A stretch of DNA of 64,000 nucleotides from Actinomadura pelletieri DSM 43383 (lineage in GTDB: Bacteria > Actinomycetota > Actinomycetes > Streptosporangiales > Streptosporangiaceae): the NCBI RefSeq assembly GCF_003634705.1, contig NZ_RBWU01000006.1, positions 589,490 through 653,489 on the forward strand, in the 5' to 3' direction. Below the pieces are notes generated by a model that worked only from the letters and a program-made list of their open reading frames with translations, had not been told where the DNA came from and ran no database searches. Shown here one piece after another: positions 33,457-41,402 of this stretch (the stretch's first letter is position 1; every line of letters starts with the position of its first letter). The position numbers were made by a program, and so were the translations under genes.

Positions 33457-33557
33457 TACTTCTCGCGCTTTCCGCCGCCGGGTGGAGGTCCGGTGTCCGG
33501 GTTCGGTGGTGGGGGAGGTTTGGGGTTTTGTGGTTTGGGAGCTTCATGTTCGCCCAC
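33456..33557 (-). CDS. 33-residue proline-rich peptide coupled to the PIMT-like gene
   Basis: A GTG at 33557 with GAGGAGGT 5 bases upstream opens a 33-codon frame ending TAA, whose last A begins the methyltransferase ATG. The peptide starts MGEHEAPKPQNPKPPPPP, continues NPDTGPPPGGG and ends KREK. About 40 percent is Pro, and there is a single Asp (D21) in an N-P-D-T-G context. The ribosome site and stop/start overlap make it likely to be translated. It could be a substrate of the methyltransferase (Asp methyl ester or aspartimide), a precursor peptide, or only a coupling leader. I know of no family. Confidence 0.62.
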   Translation of the reverse strand: MGEHEAPKPQNPKPPPPPNPDTGPPPGGGKREK

Positions 33558-33919
33558 GGGGCACCTCCTCACGGGTCGTTGCGTCACATACGGTAGAAGT
33601 TCAATGACTCTTCGTCTAGGTGCTCCGAGAGTGAGTGCCGCGTAAGGGGCACGAGTCGCACCGCGGTCTCTGGGTGATCCCGAGCCACGCGGTCATCAGC
33701 TTGCGGTGGCGGATCGGGTCGCGTCCGGGCGCCTGCCGGCATACGTGGTGCGCGAGCTGCTGCTCCCTGAGCTTGACGGCCGCCGGTCTTGCCCTTACCT
33801 GTGGACCGGGGGCGCGGCTGATCGATCGTTGCAAGCCCAGGTACTGCGGCAGCAGGCCGCCCAATGACCTGGCAACTGAATTGTGAGAAGGGCCCTGTGT
33901 AAGGCGGAGTGACTCGAGT
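33558..33919 (-). other. region upstream of the proline-rich peptide, possible degenerate gene
   Basis: No intact gene is certain. On the minus strand, one frame (33864-33616) reads protein-like text (VKLREQQLAHHVCRQAPGRD, then RKLMTAWLGITQRPRCDSCP). The adjacent frame ends in a natural-looking C-terminus, HSLSEHLDEESLNFYRM, with a stop at 33584. A GTG at 33688 would give a 34-residue peptide ending there, 26 bases before the proline-rich gene, but has no ribosome site. I interpret this as either a frameshifted gene of about 90 residues or a second small peptide. Confidence 0.35.
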
Positions 33920-34345
33920 TCAGGTGGGGTGGGGAGAGTGGCCGCCGTCAGGCATGGAGTTCAGGTAGTTTGCGCGTCCTTCGGTGTCGAGGTCGAAGGG
34001 GGTTTCGGGGATGATGCAGAACTCGTTTCCCTCGGGGTCGGCCATGACCAGGAAGCCGCCGGACGCGTACTGCTGGAGCCGTTGGCCGCCCAGAGACTCG
34101 ACTCGCTCCTGTTCGGCGGCGGGGTCAGGTGAAGCGACGTCGAAATGGATGCGGTTCTTGCCGACCTTGGGCTCGGTGACCTTCTGGAAGCCCAGTCCTG
34201 GGCCGTCACCGCGTTCGAGCCAGACATAGGGGCCTGTCCTGGCCGTGATGGGGCGTCCAAGGACTTGAGCCCAGAACAACGCCAGTCGTTCCGGGTCCTC
34301 GCAGTCGATGATGAGGTCCTTGATGTTCAGGTTGAGGCTCTTCAT
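33920..34345 (-). CDS. VOC (glyoxalase/bleomycin-resistance-like) family protein
   Basis: The 141-residue protein has two beta-alpha-beta-beta-beta modules: MKSLNLNIKDLIIDCEDPER, then LALFWAQVLGRP, and later KNRIHFDVASPDPAAEQERV and FLVMADPEGNEFCIIPETPF. The terminal D-P-E-G-N-E-F-C motif is characteristic of the Glyoxalase_6 group. Metal ligands at the usual His/Glu positions are partly present (H in RIHFDV, E in EFCII). It might bind or detoxify a small molecule. The ATG at 34345 is set by homology; the long upstream frame is rejected. Confidence 0.82.
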   Translation of the reverse strand: MKSLNLNIKDLIIDCEDPERLALFWAQVLGRPITARTGPYVWLERGDGPGLGFQKVTEPKVGKNRIHFDVASPDPAAEQERVESLGGQRLQQYASGGFLVMADPEGNEFCIIPETPFDLDTEGRANYLNSMPDGGHSPHPT

Positions 34346-34397
34346 TTTTCGATGGTCGCAGGGGGGGACGGACGGCCGCCTCGGGCGTGCCATATTC

Positions 34398-34730
34398 GTG
34401 CGTGTGGTTGAGAGGACGGATCTTGAGCGGTTGCGGGCGGCGTTCGCTGAACTGGGTGAGCGTGGGTTCGGGGCTGATTTCGACGTTGCCTGGTGAGCGT
34501 TCACCAAGCAGGGCGTTGTTGCCGAGACGCCGCGTGGGCCGAAGGGCTTCCTCTGCGGCTATGCGCAGGCTTACGCCGATGCGTTCTTCGCCGAGGAAGG
34601 GTGGGGTGTGGCCGAGCATCCGATGCCCGAGTGGGTGAAGGACGAGATCGAGGCGTTGAAGCCCCAACTGTTGGCGACCGCCGGGATCGATCCCGAGGCT
34701 ATCCTGCAGGCTCACGAGCGAGACGGTTGA
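34398..34730 (+). pseudogene. hypothetical gene with an in-frame TGA
   Basis: A frame from GTG 34398 reads protein-like sequence (VVERTDLERLRAAFAELGER, GFGADFDVAW), meets TGA at 34494-34496, and then continues in the same frame for 77 more natural codons (TPRGPKGFLCGYAQAYADAF, HPMPEWVKDEIEALKPQLLA) to TGA at 34728. A single nonsense change explains this best. The family is not recognised. Confidence 0.6.
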
Positions 34731-35057
34731 GCTGGACGTCTACTGAGCGTTCTGGTCGGACGGGGCCGGGCGGGATGTGCGGTTGCGGCTGAATTTTTCG
34801 AACGTCGGGTTCATTCAGGTGGGGGCTCGGCAGGTCGCTCTGTATGAGGTGTTGGGGCATGGGCTTCCCAGCGCCTCGCTGACCGCTCGGGCGGCGGACC
34901 GTTGGTGCGGTTGCTCAGTGTGCGCGTGCCGCAACAGGTCATGCTTGGCACCAGCGGACGTCCCCCAGATGCACCTGCCTGAGAACGAGCTGGCTGTAGT
35001 GGGCGAGCCGGGCACGGGCGAGGAGCACCCTCGTTTGTTGCTCTCGCGGAGGCGGGC
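34731..35057 (+). other. decayed coding remnant
   Basis: A short stretch around 34755-34860 in one plus frame reads like a real protein end (DVRLRLNFSNVGFIQVGARQ, VALYEVLGHG), then loses coding character. There is no start codon with a ribosome site. The rest of the 327-base interval shows nothing supportable. Confidence 0.3.
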
Positions 35058-35210
35058 ATGGCGGCTGTGCTTTGGGAGGTGTGGCGGGCGCTGTTGACGT
35101 CTGGTGATCTGGTGGTGCTGTGGGCGGCGGGGCCGGTCATCGGTGGGGCGGGTGCTGGGGCGTTCAAGATCGAATTGGGTCGAAGGTTCGACAAACTCGT
35201 AGATACATAA
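35058..35210 (+). CDS. 50-residue membrane peptide
   Basis: GCGGAGG lies 7 bases upstream of ATG 35058. The product has one membrane helix, SGDLVVLWAAGPVIGGAGAG, flanked by WEVWRALL and the basic/acidic end ELGRRFDKLVDT. It lies 119 bases before the IF2N-HEPN gene on the same strand. No family is recognised. A small holin- or toxin-like role is conceivable but unsupported. Confidence 0.45.
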   Translation: MAAVLWEVWRALLTSGDLVVLWAAGPVIGGAGAGAFKIELGRRFDKLVDT

Positions 35211-35329
35211 GAGTTCCTGTTCCGCCACCCGGATCGGCCGGGTGTCCCGTGCTGGAACTGAGTGGGCGTCCGTGTCGTCTACACCGGTAGAGCGCATGTC
35301 CGTTTCGCCTCACCGGTACAGGGAGAGCC

Positions 35330-35911
35330 ATGGCGAAGGTCAGGGTCTACGAACTCGCCAAGGTATTCGGCGTCGAGAGTAAAGTCGTCATGGCGAAGCT
35401 TCACGAGATGGGCGAGTTCGTCCACACCGCCTCCAGTCCCGTTGAACCTTCGGTGGTGAGACGGCTTACCGAGGCGCTCGCGCCGCAGGCGTCGCCGCGC
35501 TCGCTCGTCCCCAACCCCACCTGGCTTTCCACGCAGCGGGGGCCCGCCGGATCGTCGGCGCGGCCCGATCCGAGGCCCGCTCCGCCGCCGCGTCGGCCGG
35601 AGCCGCGGCCCGCCGAGCCGCGTGTCGACGTCCAACAGGAGATCGAGGCCTCGCGGATCAAAGAGGATATTCTCAAGTCGTGGGAGCGTCTGACGAGTTA
35701 TATTCCGGAGACCTACAACAATCGCGACTGGCTTTCCGGTAAGAGTCGGGTCAGTCGGGCCCGTGTGTCCTTCGCGCAAAGTGTTCGGAACTGGGTCGCG
35801 CATCCGGATGGAAATGAGCCACAACTCGGCACTCTCCAGGACGCCCTACGGGTCATGCATGAAATCGAGCGTCGACTTCCCGCGCGTCATCGAAACAAAT
35901 CGGCGCTCTGA
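35330..35911 (+). CDS. IF-2 N-terminal domain fused to a HEPN-like domain
   Basis: Residues 1-50 (MAKVRVYELAKVFGVESKVV, MAKLHEMGEFVHTASSPVEP) are a clear IF2_N domain as at the N-terminus of actinobacterial translation factor IF-2. A Pro/Arg linker covers residues 60-100. Residues 103-185 are helical: EIEASRIKEDILKSWERLTS, then VSFAQSVRNWVAHPDGNEPQ and DALRVMHEIERRLP. R153-N-W-V-A-H158 fits the RxxxxH catalytic motif of HEPN RNases and resembles Swt1-like HEPN domains. No GTPase domain is present, so it is not IF-2. I infer a ribosome- or tRNA-targeted RNase or sensor, probably in stress or phage defence. GGGAGAGCC precedes the ATG. Confidence 0.75.
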   Translation: MAKVRVYELAKVFGVESKVVMAKLHEMGEFVHTASSPVEPSVVRRLTEALAPQASPRSLVPNPTWLSTQRGPAGSSARPDPRPAPPPRRPEPRPAEPRVDVQQEIEASRIKEDILKSWERLTSYIPETYNNRDWLSGKSRVSRARVSFAQSVRNWVAHPDGNEPQLGTLQDALRVMHEIERRLPARHRNKSAL

Positions 35912-35991
35912 CGGAGCGTCTGTAAACGCAGGTCAGCGTGAGCCTGGCGCGGGTCTGGTCGGGTGCGGGTCCGGGATTTTACGGTTGGGGC

Positions 35992-37302
35992 ATGACATCG
36001 CTCGTGTATCAGCGGAGCATCGCGGGGCCGCGGCCCGGAGTGGAAACAGCCCGATGGTGGGGGCGGATGGCTCGCAATCCGCTCGAGACGTACGTCGCGC
36101 TCGCCCGGAGGTACGGTGACGCCGTTCAGTTGCCGCTCGGTTTGCGGCGGTCGTTCTTTCTGTTGTCGCGACCCGAACATGCCGAACATGTCCTGGTCGC
36201 GAACCAGTCCAACTATGTGAAGGCCGTGACGTACCGTCCGCTGCGGGTGTTTCTCGGGGACGGGCTCCTCACGAGCGAGGGGGAGACGTGGCGGCGGCAT
36301 CGGCGGCTCGTGCAGCCGGTGTTCGCGCAGCGGCATATCGTCGCGTTCGCGCCGCGGATGGTGGAGATCGGCCGCCGGGCCGTGGAGCGGTGGCCCGACG
36401 GTGTGCTGCTCGACGCGGCGGACCAGATGCGGCGGATCACGCTGGACGTGGTCGGAGGGGCCCTGTTCGGCAGCGAACTGGCGGGAGAGTCCGCGAAGAC
36501 CGGCCGGTCACTGGAAAGCCTGCAACGGGCCGTCGTGGTCGGGACGTTCCTGCCCGGCGCGTCGGCCCGGCGGGGGATCTACGCGCGTGTGCCGTGGTTG
36601 AAGGACGGCATGGCGCATCTCGACGAACTGGTCGAGAAGGTGGTGAAAGGGTCCGGTGGGGAGCTGCTCGATCTGCTGAAGGACGGCGGCGGTCTCTCCG
36701 ACGAGGAGCTGCGCGACGAGGTGCTGACGCTGCTGCTCGCCGGGCACGAGACGACGGCCGCCTCCCTGGCCTGGACGTTCATGCTGCTTTCCCAGTACCC
36801 GGCGGCCCGGGAGCGGCTGGAGCAGGAAGTGGACGAGGTGCTCGCGGATAGGGATCCGCGGGCCGAGGACATCGACCGGCTGCCGTGGACGCGGGCCGTC
36901 CTCTCCGAGGCGATGCGGCTTCGTCCACCGGCATGGACCCTCGAACGTGACGCGGTCGACGACGATGAGGTGGCAGGAGTGCCGGTGCCCGCCGGGTCGA
37001 CGGTGGCGGTCTCGCCGTTCCTGCTGCATCGGAACGTCGAGTTCTGGCCCAATCCGGAGGGTTTCCACCCGGAACGGTTCATGGGGACGCCGGAGCACCC
37101 CAGATACGCCTACCTGCCGTTCGGGGGAGGCAGGCGTATCTGTGTGGGCGCGGGGTTCGCGATGTTGGAGGCGACGCTGCTGCTCGCGACGATCACCCGG
37201 ACCCATCGGCTCGATCTGGCGCCGGGCGTGTCCGTGGAGGCTCGGGCGGAGGTCACGCTCCGGCCCGCAGGTCTCGTCCCGATGCGGGTGACCCGCCGGT
37301 AG
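35992..37302 (+). CDS. cytochrome P450
   Basis: The 436-residue P450 has I-helix AGHETT (A250-T255), K-helix ExxR as E306-A-M-R309, the PERF-like FHPERFMG, and haem loop FGGGRRICVG with proximal Cys384. The sequence resembles the CYP102/CYP4-like bacterial fatty-acid or terpene hydroxylases, with RPPAWTLERDAVDDDEV typical of that group. It has no fused reductase or adjacent ferredoxin. The ATG at 35992 is chosen because family members begin near PGP; the GTG at 35938 lacks support. Downstream is a convergent MFS gene 4 bases away. Confidence 0.92.
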   Translation: MTSLVYQRSIAGPRPGVETARWWGRMARNPLETYVALARRYGDAVQLPLGLRRSFFLLSRPEHAEHVLVANQSNYVKAVTYRPLRVFLGDGLLTSEGETWRRHRRLVQPVFAQRHIVAFAPRMVEIGRRAVERWPDGVLLDAADQMRRITLDVVGGALFGSELAGESAKTGRSLESLQRAVVVGTFLPGASARRGIYARVPWLKDGMAHLDELVEKVVKGSGGELLDLLKDGGGLSDEELRDEVLTLLLAGHETTAASLAWTFMLLSQYPAARERLEQEVDEVLADRDPRAEDIDRLPWTRAVLSEAMRLRPPAWTLERDAVDDDEVAGVPVPAGSTVAVSPFLLHRNVEFWPNPEGFHPERFMGTPEHPRYAYLPFGGGRRICVGAGFAMLEATLLLATITRTHRLDLAPGVSVEARAEVTLRPAGLVPMRVTRR

Positions 37303-37306
37303 GGAG

Positions 37307-38758
37307 TCATTTCCCGCGCGGCAGCAGCAGCGCCGGGACGACGGCGAACGCGCCGATGACCAAAGCGATCCAGAAGGCGTGGCCGAAGGCGGTGGCCAGG
37401 AGCGGCGCGACCTGGACGCGTGCCTCGTCCGGCAGCGGGGCGTGCGCCGCCCCGGCCAGACCGGGGGCCCGCGCGGTGATCTCGTGTTGCAGGATCACCG
37501 CCAGCGTGGTCGTGCCGACGGACGCGCCCATGCGTTGCAGGGTGTTGATCGCACTGGTCGCCCGCGGGATCAGCGGTCCGGGCAGGCCCTGGTAGGCGGC
37601 GGCCATCGACGGCGTGATCGTCGCGCCGAGACCGAGGCCGATCACGAACAGCGCGGCGCCCAGCAGGACCGGTGAGGTGTCCGCGTGGATCTGGGTGTAG
37701 GCGGCGGTGCCCAGCAGGCCGAGCACGACGCCGGTGGGGACGACGACTCCCGCGCCGAGCCGGTCGGTCAGCCGTCCGGCCAACGGCATCGCCACCGCGG
37801 CGCCGACCGCCTGCGGGACGAGCAGCAGACCGGTGGCGAGCGGGCCGTGTCCGCGGACGATCTGCCAGTACAGCGGAAGCAGGACCAGAACGCCGAACAG
37901 CGCGACCGCCACGACCACGTTGGTGACGGCTGCGGCGGCGAAGCCACGGACGCGGAACAGCGAGATGTCGATCAGCGCCTGCCGGGTGCGGGCGTGCAGC
38001 ACGTACAGGCCGATCAGCACGGCCGCCGCGCCGACGATGGCCCAGGTGCGCGGCTCGTCGAGGGCGCCGGGACGTCCGGCCTCGGTGGTGCCGTAGACGA
38101 ACGCGGTCACGCCACCGCACAGCAGGAACAGGCCCCGGACGTCCAGGGACGCGGGACGCGACGGCGAACGCGGCAGCAGGCGCAGCGCGGCCACGACGGC
38201 GATCACGCCGAGCGGAAGGTTGACGAGGAAGATCCAGCGCCAACCGGCCGTCGAGATGGTCAACCCGCCGACGACCGGGCCGGCGACGGAGCCGAGCAGC
38301 ATCGGCATGCCGATGAAGCCCATCACGCGCCCCATGCGCTCGGGCCCGGCGGCCCGCGCGAGGATCGTCTGCGCGACCGGGATGATCATTCCGCCGCCAA
38401 GGCCCTGGACGACGCGGAACGCGATGAGGCTGGGCATCGACCAGGCGGCCGCGCAGAGGGCGGACCCGGCGAGGAACAGCAGCAGCGCGGTGATCCAGAC
38501 GCGGCGGGCCCCGAACCGTTCGGTGGCCCAACCGCTGATCGGAATGACGCCCGCGAAGCCCAGCATGTAGCCGGTGAGGACCCATTGGACGGTCCCGATG
38601 GAGGCGCCGAAGTCCTCGGCGAGCGTGCGGGTGGCGACGTTGACGGCGGTCGCGTCCACGATCGACATGATCGCGCCGAGCACCACCACCGTGCCGATCG
38701 CGATGATCGTCCGGTCGAGGGCGGATGCGGGCGGTCTGGTGGGGACGGTGGTGGTCAT
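37307..38758 (-). CDS. MFS drug exporter, DHA2 family
   Basis: The 483-residue pump has 14 predicted membrane helices. Helix 1 contains IMSIVDATAVNVATRTLAED, loop 2-3 has GWATERFGARRVWI (motif A), and helix 5 has GSVAGPVVGGLTISTAGWRW (motif C). ATG 38758 is preferred since GAGG lies 9 bases upstream; a GTG at 38767 is too near it. It lies 29 bases after the flavin oxidase gene on the same strand, and a TetR gene is divergent from that gene. The set oxidase-pump-TetR could be a detoxification unit. Confidence 0.88.
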   Translation of the reverse strand: MTTTVPTRPPASALDRTIIAIGTVVVLGAIMSIVDATAVNVATRTLAEDFGASIGTVQWVLTGYMLGFAGVIPISGWATERFGARRVWITALLLFLAGSALCAAAWSMPSLIAFRVVQGLGGGMIIPVAQTILARAAGPERMGRVMGFIGMPMLLGSVAGPVVGGLTISTAGWRWIFLVNLPLGVIAVVAALRLLPRSPSRPASLDVRGLFLLCGGVTAFVYGTTEAGRPGALDEPRTWAIVGAAAVLIGLYVLHARTRQALIDISLFRVRGFAAAAVTNVVVAVALFGVLVLLPLYWQIVRGHGPLATGLLLVPQAVGAAVAMPLAGRLTDRLGAGVVVPTGVVLGLLGTAAYTQIHADTSPVLLGAALFVIGLGLGATITPSMAAAYQGLPGPLIPRATSAINTLQRMGASVGTTTLAVILQHEITARAPGLAGAAHAPLPDEARVQVAPLLATAFGHAFWIALVIGAFAVVPALLLPRGK

Positions 38759-38787
38759 GGTGGGCACCTCGCATTTCAGGCCTGCCT

Positions 38788-39960
38788 TCAGGCGGGCCTG
38801 ATGTTGTGGTTGTGGTGGAACACGTTCTGCGGGTCGTAGGTCCGCTTGATCTCGCGCAGCCGCCGGTGGTTCTCCGGGGTGTAGGCGGTCGCGGTCCGCG
38901 ACGTGTCGTGCAGGAAGTTCAGGAACGAGCCGCCGGTGGAGTGCGCGGCCAGCGGCGCGGCGTCCGCGGTGGAGCCGTCGATGGTGATCGAGAACGGGAC
39001 GTCGCGGTGGCCGACGGGGCCGGAGTCCGGGGCGGGACGGGCCATGGCGCCGCCCCAGTGCCTGACCTCGATCCCGGCCGCGTCGCTGCGCGCGATGGCG
39101 GTGATCAGTGCGTCGGGCAGGTCGGCGAACAGGTGGAAGTGGTGGGGCGGGGTGCCGCCGAGCGACTCGGTCTCGGCGTAGGGCATCGTCCGGAAGTCGT
39201 GCTGCAGCGGCGGCCCACCGGCGTTCCAGAGCGACCGCAGGGCCCGCGCGCCCTCATCGGCGTCGCCCGCGTGGACGCCGCGGACGATGACGACCCGTCC
39301 GTGTTCGGCATGGTTCGTCACGGCGACGGTGACGCTCAGCGCGTCGGGACGGGTTTCGGCCTCGTCCCGGAAACGGGTGAGCACCTCACCGGCCCGGGAG
39401 GCGGGGTAGACGGCGGTGCCCGCGAACACCGTGGACACCGGGTGGAGCCGGAACTCCAGTGAGGTGACGACGCCGAAGTTGCCACCGCCGCCGCGCAGCG
39501 CCCAGAACAGGTCGGCGTTCTCGTGGGCGTCGGCGGTCACGGTCCGGCCTTCGGCGGTGACGACCGTCGCGCGCAGCAGGTGGTCGGCGGCGAACCCGTA
39601 GCGCCGCGCGAGCCAGCCGACGCCGCCGCCGAGGGTGTAGCCGGTGACGCCGACGGACGCGTGCGAGCCCGACAGCGGTGAGAGCCCGAGCGGCGCGGCG
39701 GCGGCGAGGACGTCGCTCCAGCGGGCACCGGGGCCGACGCGGGCGGTGCCGCGGGACGGGTCGACCAGCACACGCGCCATACGGGACGTCTTGAGCAGCA
39801 CTCCTTCGTCCGGCGGGACGAGGGTTCCGTGCCCGGTGGCCTGGACGGTGAGGGGCACCCCACGGTCGCGGGCGGTGAGGATCGCGGCGCGGACGTCCGC
39901 CGTGCCGGTGGCCTCGATGACGTGGAGGTCGCGGGTTCGGGACGCGGTCGAGGTGTTCAT
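38788..39960 (-). CDS. FAD-linked oxidase, BBE-like (berberine bridge enzyme family)
   Basis: The 390-residue PCMH-type flavoenzyme has the FAD-binding segment VPLTVQATGHGTLVPPDEGV, where His in ATGHG is the site of 8-alpha histidyl linkage, then GVTGYTLGGGVGWLARRYG and LFWALRGGGGNFGVVTSLEF. The Cys of bicovalent relatives (SCPTVG-type) is replaced (SHASVG), so the flavin is probably held by one bond only. The C-terminal BBE segment is RLREIKRTYDPQNVFHHNHN. ATG 39960 follows GGAAGGACG. Such enzymes oxidise sugars, alkaloids or polyketides. Operator-like repeats lie upstream. Confidence 0.87.
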   Translation of the reverse strand: MNTSTASRTRDLHVIEATGTADVRAAILTARDRGVPLTVQATGHGTLVPPDEGVLLKTSRMARVLVDPSRGTARVGPGARWSDVLAAAAPLGLSPLSGSHASVGVTGYTLGGGVGWLARRYGFAADHLLRATVVTAEGRTVTADAHENADLFWALRGGGGNFGVVTSLEFRLHPVSTVFAGTAVYPASRAGEVLTRFRDEAETRPDALSVTVAVTNHAEHGRVVIVRGVHAGDADEGARALRSLWNAGGPPLQHDFRTMPYAETESLGGTPPHHFHLFADLPDALITAIARSDAAGIEVRHWGGAMARPAPDSGPVGHRDVPFSITIDGSTADAAPLAAHSTGGSFLNFLHDTSRTATAYTPENHRRLREIKRTYDPQNVFHHNHNIRPA

Positions 39961-39970
39961 GGTCGTCCTT

Positions 39971-40033
39971 CCGGAGGTTTTTTCTCCACTTGTTCGCACC
40001 GTAACACTAGCCGGAGGGTTTGTCTCCACTTGT
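39971..40033. promoter_or_regulatory. paired 23-bp operator-like repeats
   Basis: Two near-identical 23-base direct repeats lie at 39971-39993 and 40011-40033, exactly 40 bases apart. Each contains an inverted repeat GGAG and CTCC around a 7-base T-rich spacer and ends in ACTTGT. They sit between the flavin oxidase start and the divergent TetR gene and are good candidates for TetR binding. Confidence 0.65.
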
Positions 40034-40113
40034 GTCCGTAGACTCTTTCCGGCCGCCCCGACGGGCGTCGGAGTGTTGTGCGTCTGATCACACATTATGG
40101 TCATAAATCTTGA

Positions 40114-40132
40114 TAGTCAATGATCGTGACTA
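40114..40132. promoter_or_regulatory. inverted repeat upstream of tetR
   Basis: TAGTCA (40114-40119) and TGACTA (40127-40132) form a perfect 6-7-6 palindrome inside an AT-rich block, 47 bases before the TetR start. It differs from the GGAG/CTCC repeats, so a second regulator or a separate autoregulatory site is possible. Confidence 0.45.
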
Positions 40133-40178
40133 AAGTTAATTGGAGGGTATGCCTCCGGATGCTTGCTACGCTGATCCC

Positions 40179-40850
40179 ATGGGGCAGCAGCCGAAAGGCG
40201 CCGAGCGCCCGCTCCGCGCGGACGCCCGCGACAATCGCAACCGGATCATCGCCGCCGCCGCGGAGGTGTTCGTCGAACAGGGCCCGGGCGCGCCGCTGGA
40301 GGAGATCTCCCGGCGCGCCGGCACCGGCATCGCGACCCTGTACCGGCGGTTTCCCGACCGTAAGGCGCTGGCCAGGGCCGTCGCCCTGGACGCGCTTCAG
40401 CGCACGGCGGCGGAGGCCCGGCGGGCCCGGGACGAGGAGCCGACCGCGTTCGCCGCGCTGGTCCGTTACGCGCACCGTGTCCTGGACATCCGGATCGGCG
40501 CGGTGTTCCCCGTCCTGCTGAACGAGATCCCGTTCGACGACGCGGAGATCTCGGCCGTCCGGGAGGACGGCGTCGCCGTCATGAAGGGCCTTGTCGCGAC
40601 GGCCCAGGAGGACGGCGACCTCCGCCCGGACGTGACGCACGCCGACATCGGGATGCTGCTCGTGCGGCTGTCCCGTCCACTCCCCGGACCGATGCCGCGC
40701 CAACTCACCGAGGAACTCGCGCACCGGCATCTCGACCTGCTGATCGACGGGCTACGCGCGTCCGCCGAACGGACCGGAACGCTCGGCGGCCCCGCCCTCA
40801 CCTTCGGTGATCTGGAGGCCCTGGGAGACCGGTCCGACGCCGACTCGTGA
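40179..40850 (+). CDS. TetR/AcrR family transcriptional regulator
   Basis: The 223-residue regulator has NRIIAAAAEVFVEQGPGAPL followed by EEISRRAGTGIATLYRRFPDR as its helix-turn-helix. The C-domain resembles the TetR_C SCO1712-like group. A TACGCT hexamer 6 bases before ATG 40179 suggests a leaderless transcript; ATG 40149 in frame would sit directly on a GGAGGG. It is divergent from the flavin oxidase-MFS unit and probably controls it through the paired repeats. Confidence 0.86.
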   Translation: MGQQPKGAERPLRADARDNRNRIIAAAAEVFVEQGPGAPLEEISRRAGTGIATLYRRFPDRKALARAVALDALQRTAAEARRARDEEPTAFAALVRYAHRVLDIRIGAVFPVLLNEIPFDDAEISAVREDGVAVMKGLVATAQEDGDLRPDVTHADIGMLLVRLSRPLPGPMPRQLTEELAHRHLDLLIDGLRASAERTGTLGGPALTFGDLEALGDRSDADS

Positions 40851-40926
40851 CGGCGCCCGGCGGCCGCACACGCGCCGTCGGCCCGCGCCGATGTGACTGG
40901 ACGTCTCGAATGGGCACAGGGATGCC

Positions 40927-41211
40927 ATGAACGTCACAGGAATCATCAGCGCGATCGTCATCGGAGCGATCATCGGGGCGCTGGGGCGGTTGATCCTCCC
41001 CGGACGCCAGCCCATCGGCATCATCCTCACCGTGGTCGTCGGAATCGTGGCGGCGATCGCCGGAACGGCGATCGCGCAGTCGGTCGGCGTGGACACGACC
41101 AAGGGAATCGACTGGATCGAGTTGGTGTTCCAGGTCGGCCTGGCGATGCTGGGCGTCGCCCTGGTCGCGGGGCTGAAGGCGCGCCGCAAACACCGTCGCG
41201 TGCCTCGCTGA
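40927..41211 (+). CDS. GlsB/YeaQ/YmgE family membrane protein
   Basis: This is a 94-residue protein with three membrane helices: IISAIVIGAIIGALGRLILPG, IGIILTVVVGIVAAIAGTAI and IELVFQVGLAMLGVALVAGL. The GxxxGxLG/PG pattern in the first helix is the transglycosylase-associated protein family signature. Members respond to envelope or general stress; the biochemical role is unclear. The C-terminus is basic and cytoplasmic. It stands alone on the plus strand. Confidence 0.88.
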   Translation: MNVTGIISAIVIGAIIGALGRLILPGRQPIGIILTVVVGIVAAIAGTAIAQSVGVDTTKGIDWIELVFQVGLAMLGVALVAGLKARRKHRRVPR

Positions 41212-41402
41212 CCACCGGCGGCGCGCGGCGCGCGGCCCGTCGTCCGTCCGGAGACCGGAACGGGAGCCTCGACGGGAATCGCCGCTCGCTGTCCCGGACC
41301 GTGCCCAAATGTGCCGAGTGCCCCGGGCGCGCGGCGGTGTGCGTGGCAGAATGACGACCCGTCGTGGAGCGTGGTAAACGCCCGGGAGGGAGGTGCGGCG
41401 GC

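Noticed and set aside
32308..33600. Graspetide or lanthipeptide cluster
   Set aside because: The methyltransferase resembles those in such clusters, but no ATP-grasp ligase, LanM/LanB or lasso enzyme occurs nearby, so the label is not justified.
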